From Onishia taeanensis (GTDB lineage Bacteria; Pseudomonadota; Gammaproteobacteria; Pseudomonadales; Halomonadaceae), in assembly GCF_900100755.1 (NCBI RefSeq), contig NZ_FNCI01000002.1, positions 378,951-442,950 of the forward strand: a stretch of DNA of 64,000 bases. Direction: 5' to 3'. Position 1 is the stretch's first letter. Each line of letters opens with the position of its first letter. A program made the position numbers and the translations under genes. The notes under the pieces are model-generated. The model was not told the DNA's origin. It was given only the letters and a program-made list of their open reading frames with translations, and did not search any database. Positions 62,410-64,000 of this stretch are shown here, piece by piece.

Positions 62410-62976
62410 TACGTTTTCCCGTCTGTTTGAGTGGTTTTATGTCGGCAAAAAGAGTGAATGACTCAGAAAATACCATGATTCGCGCCGGCGCTGGAAATGC
62501 GTAAAGTCGGCATGAATAGAATAAATTATTGATTAATAAGTATTTGTGGTGTTTTCGGACAGTTTTTGTGCACCGGAAGGGCTGGCGGTCAATGTCATTC
62601 TTTACGAGCAGAATTGGGCTCTGACTTATCCATGCAACCACACATGGGTCGGCCTTTCTGCGTTTTTGTGGGAGATAAAAACCACGCTGCGCCACTAAGC
62701 CGTTATGACCGGTGGCGCTTGAGCTCGCTGTCGGAGAATGGCGGTTATCAACGAAACGTGACGAGAACCCCTGATGTTGAGGAATACGCATCTCGAAACC
62801 GGCTTTTAGCGTCCTAGGTTCATAGAATAACGGCAGCACCTTGGAGCGCAAGGTGGCGGCAGCCGGGGCGGCGCCTGTTCAAAAGCCTTAGCATCGGGAC
62901 AGTAAGAGGAGAGGCCGCGCTCAGGCGCGGCCTCTTGCTGTCTGGCGGTGCCCCTCTTGGGTCGCCTTGCCAGCGA
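62410..62976. promoter_or_regulatory. 567-bp gene-free region upstream of mqo
   Basis: Upstream region of mqo and downstream of the phosphatase gene. The part at 62500-62560 is strongly AT-rich and probably holds the mqo promoter. The right end contains the second copy of the 37-bp repeat. Short open frames here have no recognisable similarity. Confidence 0.5.
62910..62946 (-). repeat. 37-bp direct repeat, right copy, forming the phosphatase terminator
   Basis: Identical to 60858-60894. It lies 30 bp past the phosphatase stop and can terminate it on the minus strand. Confidence 0.92.
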
Positions 62977-64000
62977 TCAAGCCGGCATCAGTACCTTGGA
63001 ATAGAGCGCCTCGCCCTGGATATCCTTGAGCGTGACGGTCAGCGCCTCGCTCTGTGGGTCGAGATCCACCTGACCGAAGAACTGGAAGCCTTCCCTGGGC
63101 GACATGTTGGCGCGACCTTGCGGCGGCGCTTTCACGAACTCGAGCCTGGGACCGAAGGTGTTGTCCAGCTCGCCCGGCCCATAGGTGCCGGCATGAATCG
63201 GGCCGCTGACGAACTCCCAGAACGGCGTGAATTCCTTGAACACGGCGCGCTGCGGCGAGTAGTGATGCGCGGCGGTGTAGTGCACATCGGCGGTTAGCCA
63301 CACCAGGTTCTCGATCCCTTCGTCACGTACGTACTTGAGTAGTGCGGCGATATCCTGCTCCCGGCCCAGCACAGGGCCGTCGCCGTTCGACGAGTTCTCG
63401 AAGTTATCCCCATCGCGCACCATGATGCCCAATGGCATATCAGAGGCGATCACTTTCCAGGTGGCATTGCTGGCCTTGAGGGACTGCTTTAGCCAGGTCA
63501 ACTGATCCCGGCCGAGAAAGTCGGTCTCTGGGCCTCGCTGTGACTGGCGGTTGGCGGAGTTGGGGCCCCGGAAGCTGCGCATGTCGAGCATGAACATCTC
63601 CAGGCTCGGCCCGAAGCTGAACTTGCGATAAACGCGCTCTGGTGCCGCCAGTGAGGTGCGCAGCGGCATGTACTCGAGGAAGGCCTGGCGGGCATTGGCC
63701 GACAGCACATCGACGTTTTTCTCGGCATAGCGCGCGTCGTCGAGAATCTCTCCCGGATACCAGTTGTTCAGCGTCTCGTGGTCGTCCCACTGGGCGAACA
63801 TCGGTACCTCGGCATTGAAGCGGCGCAGCTTGTTGTCCATCAGGTTATAGGCGTACTGGCCGCGGTATTCGTCGAGGGTCTCGGCGACCTTGGACTTGGC
63901 CGGGGTGACGATGTTGCGCCAGATGCTGCCGTCATGTTCGGTCACAGTCTCCTGCAGGGGGCCATCGGCATAAATGGTGTCGCCGGAGTGGAGGAAGAAA
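62977..64000 (-). CDS. phoD: PhoD-like alkaline phosphatase, 5' truncated by the window end
   Basis: C-terminal part of a PhoD-family phosphatase/phosphodiesterase, usually Tat-exported and calcium- and iron-dependent. About 341 residues are visible; the frame is open to base 64000, and the start lies outside. Metal and active-site segments seen are SGDTIYADGP, FAQWDDHETLNNWYPG, LDMRSFRGPN, VIASDMPLG and WLTADVHYTAAHHYSP. The missing N-terminus would hold the signal and the first phosphatase motif. Probable role is scavenging phosphate from organic esters. Confidence 0.92.
   Translation of the reverse strand, partial: FFLHSGDTIYADGPLQETVTEHDGSIWRNIVTPAKSKVAETLDEYRGQYAYNLMDNKLRRFNAEVPMFAQWDDHETLNNWYPGEILDDARYAEKNVDVLSANARQAFLEYMPLRTSLAAPERVYRKFSFGPSLEMFMLDMRSFRGPNSANRQSQRGPETDFLGRDQLTWLKQSLKASNATWKVIASDMPLGIMVRDGDNFENSSNGDGPVLGREQDIAALLKYVRDEGIENLVWLTADVHYTAAHHYSPQRAVFKEFTPFWEFVSGPIHAGTYGPGELDNTFGPRLEFVKAPPQGRANMSPREGFQFFGQVDLDPQSEALTVTLKDIQGEALYSKVLMPA

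Noticed and set aside
62566-62817. 83-codon frame upstream of mqo
   Set aside because: No similarity and no credible start; overlaps the probable mqo promoter region.
60858-62946. mqo region as an insertion sequence or integron
   Set aside because: No transposase, integrase or terminal inverted repeats; the 37-bp repeats are terminators.

Overview
The window is 64 kb of GC-rich, densely coded DNA without rRNA, tRNA, CRISPR arrays or transposases. Gene content and protein sequences point to a gammaproteobacterium of the Halomonadaceae type (Halomonas/Chromohalobacter): four osmolyte-type or tripartite uptake systems sit beside a glycine betaine catabolic locus whose parts match the Pseudomonas gbc/dgc/sox genes. 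The taxon is an inference from family resemblance; no marker gene is present.

Layout. 1-4.4 kb: end of an L-serine dehydratase gene, then a LysR regulator divergent from glutathione-dependent formaldehyde dehydrogenase (frmA) and S-formylglutathione hydrolase. 4.6-14.4 kb: the regulator gbdR, mtgA, and the dimethylglycine block (M19 dipeptidase-like protein, DUF5943 protein, dgcA, dgcB, two ETF subunits). 14.5-21.2 kb: an IalB-like protein, a BCCT transporter divergent from glutathione-independent formaldehyde dehydrogenase (fdhA), and divergent gbcA/gbcB. 21.5-30.5 kb: a second GATase1/AraC regulator, glyA, soxBDAG and purU. 30.5-39 kb: an EAL phosphodiesterase, a TRAP system with a fused permease, a DUF4168 protein, and a CBS/nucleotidyltransferase protein paired with a DnaQ-like exonuclease. 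39-43.7 kb: two tandem usp-BCCT cassettes, one with a decayed usp. 44-49 kb: a NAD-linked molybdenum formate dehydrogenase. 49-55.6 kb: a TRAP transporter with a TauE permease and a gamma-glutamyltransferase-family enzyme, plus an Lrp regulator. 55.9-64 kb: a second gbcB, a PQQ sugar dehydrogenase, a CehA/McbA-type hydrolase, malate:quinone oxidoreductase and the end of a PhoD phosphatase.

How it fits together. GbcAB, DgcAB with its ETF, and SoxBDAG remove the three methyl groups of glycine betaine to give glycine. The first two steps release formaldehyde; the third makes methylene-tetrahydrofolate. GlyA joins glycine and the C1 unit to serine, and serine dehydratase makes pyruvate. Formaldehyde is oxidised by FdhA or FrmA/FghA to formate, PurU also yields formate, and the formate dehydrogenase takes it to CO2 and NADH. 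Import and complete oxidation of glycine betaine are therefore encoded almost end to end here.

The points most worth following up are the orphan second gbcB and the 31-nt element it shares with the gbcA/gbcB promoter, the M19 protein lacking its usual metal ligands, the duplicated usp-BCCT cassette with one frameshifted usp, and the mqo gene enclosed by a duplicated terminator region.
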